Assembly: GCA_032718475.1 (NCBI GenBank)
Contig: JAUCBJ010006231.1
Location: 1 to 48,754 of the forward strand
DNA length: 48,754 nucleotides
Origin: Nemertoderma westbladi
Lineage: Eukaryota; Xenacoelomorpha; Nemertodermatida; Nemertodermatidae
Reading direction: 5' to 3'
In this document: positions 8,792 to 18,073 of the stretch, one piece after another
How the letters are laid out: each line of letters begins with the position of its first letter
Position numbering within the stretch: the stretch's first letter is position 1
Notes under the pieces: model-generated
Told to the model about the DNA's origin: nothing
The model's input: the letters and a program-made list of their open reading frames with translations, nothing else
The model's database searches: none
Translations under genes and position numbers: made by a program

Positions 8792-11700
8792 TCACTGTGT
8801 TAAAGGCCTACTGAATGCTTTCCTACAGGGTATGCAGTTCCTAAGAACTTGGTTCAGAGCTCTACGGGGTTTATAAAAATAATAGCGAGTTCGAATTTCG
8901 CTAAGAACTCGTTCTCTACCAGCATGATAAAGTTTGCTGTGAACGTCTACAATCATCTTGACTTGTATTTCAAGATTTCTAATGAGTATGGGAAACTTAG
9001 TGTCAAAGGATAATGGAGCATTCGTTAATCTTCCTCCAACACGTATCAACCCATCTATCATTGTGCTAGAGAAACGATCCCTTAAGCGCATCTGTGGATT
9101 TCTCAACAACAGGAAATACTTATCGGAATCCTCATAGCATTGCAGGAGTCTCAGCATCTGCTTGTTGGTTTCTTCATGCTCCTGATAACTGATCTTCTCC
9201 TTCAGAAACCTGTCGGATATCTTATATTTGGGAAGATCTTTAATAACATGGACCTGCACCGATGTTATTGGAGCGATATCACTTTTGGTCTTCATCCCGG
9301 AGTAGTGATGGTGAAAACATCTCTTTAAATATGTAACGGCCTTACAGAGCCGATTCCAGGAACTGTAGTGATGTATCGCTCTCTGCAGAAGAGGTGAGAG
9401 TCCTTGCGAGACGTCTGGTATTCCAGATTTCCAATCCTTCTCACGGATTTCCACAACAAGTTTATTTGTGGCTGTGGGTTTCTGATCCAAAGCGTCGTCT
9501 CCGGAAGTATGTAGTACAGACAGATCTACCGTGGGTTTGAATAACTTCGATTTACTCGCCCGAGTTTTAGGTTTGACTTTCTCCGCTCCCTTGGCCTGTC
9601 TAATCTCTGTGGTAGTAAGATGAGGAGGCCATTCTTCTTCTTCTTTGTAGAGGAAGTCGGGTCCACCTAACCAGTCTGGAGTATCTACCAGTTCTTGTGG
9701 AGTTGCTCCCCTGGAAGCGATGTCTGCTGGATTAATCGTTCCGGGGCAATGTCTCCATTGATCCATCGTTGTGCGACTGAGTATAATGGCTACTCTGTTG
9801 GTAACGAAGACGCTGAACTGACAGACTTCATTGGTTATATACTCCAACACGAGTAAAGCATTGGTCCAATAGACAGTTTTCTCCAGTGGATAGTCGATCT
9901 GTTCTGTTACATTCCGGCCGATGGCTGTAGCGTATAGAGCCGCTTTTAACTCCGCTCGAGGAACTTTCAACTTATTGTTTATCAATGCCTTAGAAGTAAC
10001 CAAGGCGACTTTGATTCCGTCCGGAGTTTCCACCCTTAGGTAGGCTACTATACCTATTCCCACATCGCTGGCGTCTCCAAACACATGGAGTTGATAGGAA
10101 TACGTAGGGAGAACATGACCAAAATATGAACGGGAAATTATAAAGTTCTCGATGGCTGGTAGAGAATCTTCCCATTTCATCCACATCTTTAATAATTCTC
10201 CCTTAAGTGGATCATCCCATGAGTGGTTTTCAAGCCACATTTGTTGTACTAAACTCCGAGCAATCAATATAACTGGGCTAATAAATCCCAATGGATCGAA
10301 ATAAGTGCTCAGGATACTTAAACAAATCCATTTAGTCCGAACTGGATTATCTCGCTGTTTTAGTTGGAAAAACAGGATATCTCTTTCTGTGTCCCATTTC
10401 AAACCAAGGGTCTTAGTTTCTGGGAGATCATCTTTTATTAGATCCAGGTCTTTCGCTCCTCGATCTTCTACCGGGATCGACTCCAGAAACTCACGGGAGT
10501 TGCTGGTGAATTTAGTTAATCGAAATCCACCTCTTTTTAAGCACTCTACCGTTCCTTTAGCGACGTCAATGGCTTCTTCGACTGATGGAAGGGACTTTAG
10601 ATTGTCGTCCATGTATATATCAAGCTTGATGTTGTCAATCACTTCTTTAGAGAAGGCGTCTCGGTTGTCATCCGCAGTGGTGCGCACCACTGAACAGGCG
10701 TTTGAAGGGCTTGAGATTATCCCAAAAGCCTGGATGGTCATCCAGTACTCCACCGGTTTCTGGTTGAGGTGTCCTTCAGGCCACCACAGAAATCGTAGGC
10801 TATCTCGATCCCTATCCAGCGCCTTGACTTGTAAGAACATGCCTTCTATATCTGAGGCGAAAGCGATTGAATATTGTCTTAATCTTAAGAGTATTCCCAA
10901 CAAGGATTGGAGTAAGTTGGGTCCGGGTAACAATTCAGAATTAAGGGATTGGCCCATATAGAGGGCGGAACCGTCAAACAGCACTCGTACCTCATGGGGT
11001 TTACCGGGTTTGGGAACATAATGGTGAGTTAAATAATACGTTCTCTCAGTTATAGGTGTTTCTTTCGGTACTAGCTCCGCATATCCCTTGCTAATAAATT
11101 TCTTCAACTGCGTTTGATACATTTCTTTAGCTGAAGAATTTGCCGTAAGGCGTCGATGTAGTTGAGCAATCCTTTTCTCCGCCAAGGGTCTGTTGTTTAC
11201 GAAATTTGGTTCTCGCTTTCGGAAAGGTAGACCGATCTCATATCTACCTTGATCTTTAAGAAAACGTGTAGTTGTCTCTTGGATCTGCTTGGCTCTTTCT
11301 TCCTCTACCGATAGGGCCTTATCGTAGGAATTGGGCTCTACAGCCTCTTGAGTAAAGAATCGTACGGCGTGTTCATCCCGAGTCTTGGCATTATAACGTT
11401 CAATGACGTCATTAAGCTCTTCGTTATAATCGTCTCGTTCTGATGGAAGAAGGAGCTGACATAAGTTCACTTGGTTTTGCCAAGTCTCGTTTTCCTTAAG
11501 GAGATCGATGGTATTCTCCTTGTCGAAAAGTTGGTGGACATCGTCATTATCTGAGGAGTATGGTGTTCCCTCAGTTGGATCGTCTAACTCACTGCCCTCG
11601 ACTTCCCATTCTCTTACTTGATATACCTGGTCTTTTGGTAATCTTTCCATGAGAGTTCTACGGGAAGGGCCAGTAAAGTACCAACCCACTCTAGTTCTTC

Positions 11701-13141
11701 CCGCATAAGCTTGTAGTGGTTGCGGTTGAGCGGGCCGTTTCTCCAATGTCTCGAGCGCTTCATGCGCGTTTTGACCGATGAGTATTTGCACTCCAGGGTA
11801 ATCAGTGTTGAATCTAGGTATTTCCAGCTGCTGGGTGAAATCGTCCTCATCCCAGTTATAAGGTTCCACTTGTGTGGTAGCGAAGTTCTTTATCGCCACC
11901 ATTTTTACTGACCTTATACTATGTTCTCCTAGTTCATCCTGGGGGGTGGATAACGCACCTACATAATAATCCGCTATTACTGTAGATTTCCAAACTTGCA
12001 TAATTCCTGACATGTTTAGCTTAGTTCGGAACTTGGGTTGTCCAGCAAAGATGTCTTCGGCTAGTTCTTTGTCGATGAATGTTCCTGTACTACCAGAGTC
12101 AAGGAGGGCGTTCACTACATAACTCCTTTTATGTCCGTGGACCCTTACCTGTACTACAGGAAATTCTCGGATTCCTACATTGGAAGGTGGCGCTTTCCAA
12201 GATGGTTGTCGATCAGAAGTAGTTAGGGTGAGGTCGCTGTCTGTGTCTTTTTCATACGTAAGTGCTCGATACACTGCGGTATTTATCATGTAACAGGATT
12301 CACCTTCGTCTGAGAATTCATCTATATAGAATCCTTCCATCTCAGAACTTTGGTCAGTGTCGTTCACATCACTGAATTGGACATGTAGTTCGGAATCACT
12401 TACCTGACTCTGGCTGTTTCGCTCGAATTCAGTGTGCAACAAGATATGATGTTTCGCACCGCACTTTGCACACCTTGTGTCGGAGTAACAGGTTCGCCGT
12501 TGGTGTCCTTGTCTGAGGCAATTATAACACAACCACTTATCCCACATGACTTCCCGTCTCTCCGCTAATGATTTCTTCAGGAATTCATCACACATATTCA
12601 AACGGTGGGTCCCGTCACATAGCGCACATTTCGGTTTGATGTTACTTACCTTATTTTGAATAACATTGTGCACACTCGTTCTTTCTTCGGGCTTTCTCAC
12701 CTGAATTCTCTTAGGAGACGTAGGAGGAGTTTTTCTTACCTGTTCTCTCCTGTCATTGGTTCGAGACTTGAGTTTACTTACCTGTTCTTTAGGCATTTTA
12801 TTGACATAATAAGATCTTTCAGTGTCTTTCCCGCTATCCTCCCCTTGAGAAGTCTGGCTTTCGCCGTCGTCGGTATAACACACTGGTGTTACCTTTCTCC
12901 TAGAAACGGGTTTCTCACTTACCTTGTTTTCCGGTGTCTTCTCTCTGGACTGTTTTAGGAGCTGTAATTTCACTTCTCCATCTAAGAATGACATGAGATC
13001 AGCCATGGTAGGGTCTCGTCGTTGTTGTTCCATCATATATAACACTTTCTTATCCCAGCGTGTACCTACTCCACCCTTCGGTAAAGTAGAAGCCACGGCT
13101 CCAATGACCATAGAACTCTGATATTCATGACTACCTACCAT
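8792..13141 (-). CDS. pol: BEL element 1 pol: zinc knuckles, protease, RT, RNase H, integrase zinc domain
   Basis: A 1449-codon frame. Residues 1-65 complete the gag DUF1759-like domain begun in the upstream frame. Residues ~172-236 carry three Cys/His knuckles (CALCDGTHRLNMC, CYNCLRQGHQRRTC, CAKCGAKHHILLH). An aspartic protease with LLDSGSTGTFID lies near 347-357. The RT has FASDIEGMFLQV and the catalytic IYMDDNLKS near residue 842. An A17-type linker follows. The RNase H has FGDASDVGIG, VPRAELKAALYA, YWTNALLVLEYI and CPGTINPADIASRG, and then comes the integrase HHCC domain (HSKLYHAGRERV...CIPCR). The third RNase H acidic position is Asn (YWTN), which should impair RNase H. The frame ends at TGA 8792-8794 between the integrase zinc and catalytic domains. 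It is in the same frame as gag, with two TAG codons between them. Confidence 0.93.
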   Translation of the reverse strand: MVGSHEYQSSMVIGAVASTLPKGGVGTRWDKKVLYMMEQQRRDPTMADLMSFLDGEVKLQLLKQSREKTPENKVSEKPVSRRKVTPVCYTDDGESQTSQGEDSGKDTERSYYVNKMPKEQVSKLKSRTNDRREQVRKTPPTSPKRIQVRKPEERTSVHNVIQNKVSNIKPKCALCDGTHRLNMCDEFLKKSLAERREVMWDKWLCYNCLRQGHQRRTCYSDTRCAKCGAKHHILLHTEFERNSQSQVSDSELHVQFSDVNDTDQSSEMEGFYIDEFSDEGESCYMINTAVYRALTYEKDTDSDLTLTTSDRQPSWKAPPSNVGIREFPVVQVRVHGHKRSYVVNALLDSGSTGTFIDKELAEDIFAGQPKFRTKLNMSGIMQVWKSTVIADYYVGALSTPQDELGEHSIRSVKMVAIKNFATTQVEPYNWDEDDFTQQLEIPRFNTDYPGVQILIGQNAHEALETLEKRPAQPQPLQAYAGRTRVGWYFTGPSRRTLMERLPKDQVYQVREWEVEGSELDDPTEGTPYSSDNDDVHQLFDKENTIDLLKENETWQNQVNLCQLLLPSERDDYNEELNDVIERYNAKTRDEHAVRFFTQEAVEPNSYDKALSVEEERAKQIQETTTRFLKDQGRYEIGLPFRKREPNFVNNRPLAEKRIAQLHRRLTANSSAKEMYQTQLKKFISKGYAELVPKETPITERTYYLTHHYVPKPGKPHEVRVLFDGSALYMGQSLNSELLPGPNLLQSLLGILLRLRQYSIAFASDIEGMFLQVKALDRDRDSLRFLWWPEGHLNQKPVEYWMTIQAFGIISSPSNACSVVRTTADDNRDAFSKEVIDNIKLDIYMDDNLKSLPSVEEAIDVAKGTVECLKRGGFRLTKFTSNSREFLESIPVEDRGAKDLDLIKDDLPETKTLGLKWDTERDILFFQLKQRDNPVRTKWICLSILSTYFDPLGFISPVILIARSLVQQMWLENHSWDDPLKGELLKMWMKWEDSLPAIENFIISRSYFGHVLPTYSYQLHVFGDASDVGIGIVAYLRVETPDGIKVALVTSKALINNKLKVPRAELKAALYATAIGRNVTEQIDYPLEKTVYWTNALLVLEYITNEVCQFSVFVTNRVAIILSRTTMDQWRHCPGTINPADIASRGATPQELVDTPDWLGGPDFLYKEEEEWPPHLTTTEIRQAKGAEKVKPKTRASKSKLFKPTVDLSVLHTSGDDALDQKPTATNKLVVEIREKDWKSGIPDVSQGLSPLLQRAIHHYSSWNRLCKAVTYLKRCFHHHYSGMKTKSDIAPITSVQVHVIKDLPKYKISDRFLKEKISYQEHEETNKQMLRLLQCYEDSDKYFLLLRNPQMRLRDRFSSTMIDGLIRVGGRLTNAPLSFDTKFPILIRNLEIQVKMIVDVHSKLYHAGRERVLSEIRTRYYFYKPRRALNQVLRNCIPCRKAFSRPLTQ

Positions 13142-13175
13142 AACCTAACCTAACCTAACCTAACGATACTTACCT
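12398..13175 (-). promoter_or_regulatory. Cluster of seven splice-donor-like sites
   Basis: On minus, near-perfect 5' splice-site consensus occurs seven times in 780 bp. AGGTAAGT is at 13175-13168, AAGGTAAGT at 12925-12917, CAGGTAAGT at 12784-12776, CAGGTAAGA at 12742-12734, CAGGTGAGA at 12703-12695, AAGGTAAGT at 12652-12644 and CAGGTAAGT at 12406-12398. The last six lie in one frame and encode K/Q-V-S/R. They cover the linker between the capsid-like domain and the protease. That they are used as donors is inference. Confidence 0.5.
13141..13164. repeat. (CCTAA)n / (TTAGG)n run at the gag-pol junction
   Basis: Four full CCTAA units with partial flanking ones; on the coding strand this reads as TTAGG repeats. 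It introduces two in-frame TAG codons in the middle of a DUF1759-like domain. TTAGG is the arthropod telomere unit. A four-unit internal run is not a telomere but may be slippage or break repair. Confidence 0.85.
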
Positions 13176-15958
13176 AACCAATCTAATTGTCTACAGATCT
13201 CTTGAATCTCATCGGAAAACTCTATTATCCCGCTGCTAATGAACTTTCGGGGCGCTACTAATTTTGCATACAAATATTTAGCTATGTTATTCCTATTACC
13301 ATACCTGATGTTTAGTGTATCCCAAACTTGTCTTAATCCGTCTGGATGTCCAATAAACTTTAACGCCATTAACTTGGGAGATCCTTCCAAGCACTCGATG
13401 AGGAATCTAAGTTTCTCTCCATTAGATAGTACAGAGTTCTGTATGTTATCTTTATAATATTCATTAAAAGGTAACCATTTCATCTCATCTCCATTGAACT
13501 TGACTATCTCTCCCACCTTTACCGCTTGGCGGGCTTCGGTTCTAGCCATTTGATGCGTAAAACTTTCTTGGGCCATCGTGTTATTTAATATCGAGTTATC
13601 GGTATATAAATTTCTCGGATTATGATCAGGTCTATAGGGAATATCATTATCAACAGGTCTATAATTACCCTTAATAGGGTTCACTATAGGAGTTTCTACT
13701 TCGCTAGCCGTATATATGCGTGTAGGCTCCACACCTTGCGCATGAGATACTTCAGACCTAACAGGTTGACACATTGTTACAGGGGGTGGTGGTATACCTC
13801 TTTGTGTATTTACTAATTTATCGCGTTCTAACGCGATACTTTGCTGCACTTCTTGCAACTCTAACCTACTTTCCCTTACTGTGCCCTTGAATTGCTGAAC
13901 AGTCTCCTGCATCTGCCCGAGCAGGAGATCCATCCCCCGTCGTCTCTCATCCACCCACTCGACCGCCGAAGCGGGAGCCGCCAATGTTGTAGCGGGCGGA
14001 CGAGGGACAACGGGCGACAAATCATTAATTTTTCGCTCGGAGTCAGGGACATGAACATTTTCAGGGGTGGTTCTGTGGGGCACAGGTAGCTTAGTGCTGT
14101 GCAGAGGGAATTTAGAGGTAGGTTCTGGGAGCACAGGTGTCTCTATCACCGAAGGGGTGATTTCAAGAACAGGCCTAATTATTTCAGGCTCATCTACTAT
14201 AGTAGGGAGTCTTTCTATTTTAATTATTTGGTCTGTGGGTTCTGCACTACCTAAGTCTGTGTTAGTTAGTTGCCTTCTAACAGCTGGGGGCAAATCAGGC
14301 AATTTGTGACGGTGAGATGTTCTTCTACACCTACTTAGACGAGATCTATTTCCTCCGCCTTCAGGATCGGTGGTATCGCCTTCCTCAGATGATGTATAAC
14401 CTTGTCTTTTGGGAGTAGATCGATTCATCATCTGCATATTACTAGCTGTTAACTGTTTATTGAAGTTGTCTTGCCTCTCTTGAAGATTTTCCAACTCTAG
14501 TTGGGTTGTCTCTTCAGATGCCCTCCGTTCTGCTTCTGCCACTGCCTCTGCAGCTGCCAATGCCGCTTTTCTTTCCGCTTCGGCCGCTGCCACTGCCGCT
14601 TTTCTTTCCGCTTCTGCTTCTGCCGCTGCCGCTGCCACTTTTCTTTCCGCTTCTGCCTCTGCCGCTGCCGCTGCTGCTTTTCTTTCCGCTTCTGCTTCTG
14701 CCGCTGCCGTTGCCGCTGCCGCTTTTCTTTCCACTTCTGCCGCTGCCACTGCTGCTGCCACTGCCGCTGTCTTTCTGTCTTCTATACGTTTTTTCTTTAC
14801 TTGTTCTTCTTGAACCTTAGCGATGCGGATGCTTTCATTGAATTTGGCTTGGTTCGCAACTAACCTATCCACATCGATTGCATCCAACACAAGCTTGGCT
14901 CCTTCACTATTAGGGCTAAGTCCATCCAGCCGTCTCCTCAACTCTTCGTCACCTACAAAGCGTTGATAGTCTGACAGATAGATGTCAATAGCATCCCTCT
15001 TATGCGGTTTCTCTGCTGTCGCTTCACTTTCCACTTGGGAAAATGTGGCGTCTGTTGATTCTCCAAGGGTTGAGCGCTCATCTAACTGAGATTTCCACGG
15101 GGCAGTTCTTTGAACTTGGAGACTCACCCGTTGAAACCAAGTCTTTACGGCAACTTGCAACGACGTGTCTTGTCTTCTTTTAGAAGCCTCCTCAAAGGCC
15201 GATAAGAGTAGCCTGATTCGTAGGATTCTTTCTCTAACTTGATAAAGCAGCTGTCCCTGCTCTTGAGGTCCTTGGGGTTGTTGAAACAGTTGTTCTTTTA
15301 ATCGCTCCATAGAGCTGAAGAATCCCTGTACGTATCCTGCTGCTGACCTCTTCCACACAGCTGGATCGATGGTTTCCTTGGTTACTCCCATCCTGTGTAT
15401 GTCTTCCCAGGCAGCTTCTGATAAATCAAACGGGAGTCCGGGTCCGGGGAAGTTCCATTGCGACTCGACAATAGACTTCAGTTCTTCCCTTGTGTATCCC
15501 GCATAACTATCTTTAGTCGATCGCTTATTTCTCGCCCAATCGATCTGGTGTTCTTCCACCGCAATCAATAACCTAGTGAGTACGGCTGCAGGAAGGATGA
15601 GAAGGGGATCCGAATAAACCGCATCCGTCATCTTTGCTCCGCGCTCGGGTGTCAGCTCTACAGTATCCTCACTACTGGAGCTGTCGGGCCGTTGAGAAAT
15701 AAGTTCTTGGCTCGCGGGTTGTTGCTGTTCCGCTGCTTCTTGGTCCCGCTTGACCTGAGCTCGAGTGCCTATGATAGACCTACGATGTTGGACTAGCCTA
15801 GGGTCTGATATTACTACGGGAGGGATGATCTTTCTTACAGTAGGAGGTGAGTTGAACTTCGGTCCTACACGTTCCACACTCCTGTCTGGGTCACATATGG
15901 TTGTATCTAGGAGACTGTCTGACAGGTTTTGCTTTGTGTTTTGTGCTTTGTTTGTCAC
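13160..15958 (-). CDS. gag: BEL element 1 gag-like protein with Ala-rich coiled coil and DUF1759-like domain
   Basis: A 932-codon frame. The N-terminal third is Pro/Ser/Glu-rich with a compact block (YAGYTREELKSIVESQWNF). An alanine/glutamate/lysine-rich helix of EAEAERKAAA-type repeats follows near residues 395-485, then a Pro-rich linker and a second predicted helix. It ends in a DUF1759-like capsid domain (GDEMKWLPFNEYYKDNI, EKLRFLIECLEGSP). The domain is cut by TAG codons in the TTAGG run and resumes in the next frame. The first codon shown is GTG; the first in-frame ATG is at 15631 (codon 110), so either translation starts there or the start lies in a spliced leader. Gag forms the intracellular particle in which BEL elements are reverse transcribed. 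Confidence 0.85.
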   Translation of the reverse strand: MTNKAQNTKQNLSDSLLDTTICDPDRSVERVGPKFNSPPTVRKIIPPVVISDPRLVQHRRSIIGTRAQVKRDQEAAEQQQPASQELISQRPDSSSSEDTVELTPERGAKMTDAVYSDPLLILPAAVLTRLLIAVEEHQIDWARNKRSTKDSYAGYTREELKSIVESQWNFPGPGLPFDLSEAAWEDIHRMGVTKETIDPAVWKRSAAGYVQGFFSSMERLKEQLFQQPQGPQEQGQLLYQVRERILRIRLLLSAFEEASKRRQDTSLQVAVKTWFQRVSLQVQRTAPWKSQLDERSTLGESTDATFSQVESEATAEKPHKRDAIDIYLSDYQRFVGDEELRRRLDGLSPNSEGAKLVLDAIDVDRLVANQAKFNESIRIAKVQEEQVKKKRIEDRKTAAVAAAVAAAEVERKAAAATAAAEAEAERKAAAAAAEAEAERKVAAAAAEAEAERKAAVAAAEAERKAALAAAEAVAEAERRASEETTQLELENLQERQDNFNKQLTASNMQMMNRSTPKRQGYTSSEEGDTTDPEGGGNRSRLSRCRRTSHRHKLPDLPPAVRRQLTNTDLGSAEPTDQIIKIERLPTIVDEPEIIRPVLEITPSVIETPVLPEPTSKFPLHSTKLPVPHRTTPENVHVPDSERKINDLSPVVPRPPATTLAAPASAVEWVDERRRGMDLLLGQMQETVQQFKGTVRESRLELQEVQQSIALERDKLVNTQRGIPPPPVTMCQPVRSEVSHAQGVEPTRIYTASEVETPIVNPIKGNYRPVDNDIPYRPDHNPRNLYTDNSILNNTMAQESFTHQMARTEARQAVKVGEIVKFNGDEMKWLPFNEYYKDNIQNSVLSNGEKLRFLIECLEGSPKLMALKFIGHPDGLRQVWDTLNIRYGNRNNIAKYLYAKLVAPRKFISSGIIEFSDEIQEICRQLDWLGKYR
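14558..14775 (-). repeat. Internal repeat coding an alanine-rich helix in gag
   Basis: Imperfect tandem units of about 33-39 bp (plus strand words GCTTTTCTTTCCGCTTCTGC and GCCGCTGCCGCTGCC) encode AERKAAAAAAEAE-type segments. Leucine/proline- or cysteine/phenylalanine-rich frames on the plus strand here are shadows of this repeat. Confidence 0.85.
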
Positions 15959-16275
15959 AGAATACCGGTAGGTAATTTCAGCACAAATATATATAAATAT
16001 ATAATAGGCCTATCGTGAATACCGGTATGCAGCTTACACTTATAGTATATATAAGTATAATTATGAACTAGAATTAATTACAGAATACCGGTATAATTTC
16101 AGCCTAAATTTATAAATATATAATAGGCCTATCTTGAATACCGGTATACAGCTTACACTTATAATGTATATATATAAGTATAATTACAGACTAGAATTAA
16201 TTACAGAATACCGGTATAATTTCAGCCTAAAATTTATAGACATAAATATAATAAGCCTATTGTAAATACCGGTAT
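15958..16275. repeat. 123-bp tandem repeat in element 1 leader
   Basis: CAGAATACCGGTA starts at 15958, 16081 and 16204, a spacing of exactly 123 bp; the third copy is partial. Each unit holds AATAGGCCTAT and ATACCGGTAT palindromes. It lies directly upstream of gag in the 5' leader. Confidence 0.85.
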
Positions 16276-18073
16276 GTCAATTATTTGTGAATAATTGAAT
16301 TTCTGAATTTTAAGGGTTACTTGGTTACTTTAACTTACTTTATTACCGTTATTTACGCAGTAGTCCAACTGATATTTAGACCTAATTGATGTATGGCAGG
16401 CCTACTATTTATAAATCGTTTGAGTTGATTTATAATATATATACCCGTTAAAATGGGTTTTTGTCAATATTTGAAATAAATGTTATTATTTCTGGGGGAA
16501 GTCACTACACAGAAGCTGTGCGCTCTCAGTGAAGTGCTACTTGTTGGACACTAAAACAAATAATTCTAATTTACCTAAGTTACTTAATACTACAAATTAC
16601 ATACAATTCGGGTGAGATTATAATCTCTAAATAAACACAAAAATTACAAGTACGAATTTTTAGGGTAATTTTACAAGAAGTCTACAAACCAGCCTAACAA
16701 AGGGTTAGATTATCTGGTTATTACAAAGGACAGGGTACTACGGTATTTGAAAATAATAAGTAGTAGTAAATATACTGCGTTGTCCAGATAGGAAAATACC
16801 ACCGTCTGACGACTTATAGCCGTATCGCTATAAGTACTACGTTATGTATCATAGAGTGTTCCTACCCAGGAGTTAATTACCGCGGTCTACCAGAACCAAT
16901 GTGCCTATTAACCACTTTACAACACAAATATACTGCCTACACACTAATTACCTTCGGAAAGCACTGTACACTAAACCCTAAATTAGGTACAAGTACTTAT
17001 ACAACAAATAATCAGTAGTTAAAAATACTTGAAGCTAAAAGAACCACGGTATCTGCTGGAGTAACCGGGGCACAAAATCACCAGTCTTTACCTACGCCAA
17101 GCAGCCCTGATGTAGTACCGGGGTTAGTTTAACTATAACAGTATATATAACAAGCACAATTACTGTAGGAGTTAACTTGGGGATATGAATGTTGCGAATA
17201 ATCGCATAAACTCTGAATAATAAATATTACGCTACGCGTACAGACTACTCAAACAAAATGCAGACCAAACACTGACGGACTACTATCAGGCCCAAACAAA
17301 CTACGGTATATGCAGACTCCGAAATGGTTAGTTAGTATGCGTTCTAACCCAGTAGTACGACTTATTCTTTCGAGGGGGTTTACCTCACAGCTCTGGAGGC
17401 CCCTACGTTCCCAACTGGCACTTTATCGGACATACACTCTACACACACCGAAATCTCTCAAGACCTAACAACAGCCAGACAAAATCCAGCCTACAAATTA
17501 TCTAAGTAAGAAATATTACGCTACCCGTACAAACTACACAAACAAAGTACCGACCAAACGCTGGCAGACTACTATCAAGCCTAAATAAACTACAGTATAT
17601 GCAGACTCCGAAATGGTTAGTTAGTATGCGTTCTAACCGAGTAGTACGACTTATTCTTTCGAGGGGGTTCACCTCACAGCACTGGCAGCCCCTACTTTCC
17701 TAACTAGTACTTTTTCGGACATATGCTCTACACACACTACAGTCCCCTCAGACTTAGCAACAGTCAGACAACAGTCTAGCCTACAAATTGTCTGTACAAT
17801 CTGAGCAGGCTTACACGCCTTCTGCTCAATATTGGCCTACAAATAAATAAAACTTGACAGAAATAAGTAAAATCTCAATAAAAAACCAGGGCGGGCCCTC
17901 CCTGATTCAATATTAAGGCCTACCGGTATATAATTATCAAATCGAATAATACTGCTGTACCTGTACTGCTGTAGGTACCGGTCCGGGTGGTTAGGTAGTC
18001 AGGCCTACTAGGTACCGGTTGTCCGGTACTTCAGCTTTATTGCCTACTGCAATACAGAAGCTATATCTGTTAT
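16276..18073 (-). other. Element 1 untranslated leader
   Basis: About 1.8 kb between the 5' LTR and the 123-bp repeats with no credible gene on either strand. It contains a two-copy 289-bp repeat (17222-17800). Sequence adjacent to the LTR on minus reads ATAACAGATATAGC and does not begin with the usual TGG of a tRNA primer-binding site. Confidence 0.6.
17222..17800. repeat. Two-copy 289-bp tandem repeat in element 1 leader
   Basis: AAATATTACGCTAC at 17222 and 17511 begins two copies. They share GCAGACTCCGAAATGGTTAG and TATTCTTTCGAGGGGGTT and end in CCTACAAATT. Leader tandem repeats are known in several LTR elements and often vary in copy number. Confidence 0.85.

Noticed and set aside
13141-13164. 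Internal telomere
   Set aside because: Only four TTAGG units inside a coding domain; too short and in the wrong place for a telomere or telomere fusion.
14501-14863. Plus-strand Leu/Pro-rich and Cys/Phe-rich frames
   Set aside because: They are complementary-strand shadows of the alanine-rich helix repeat in gag.
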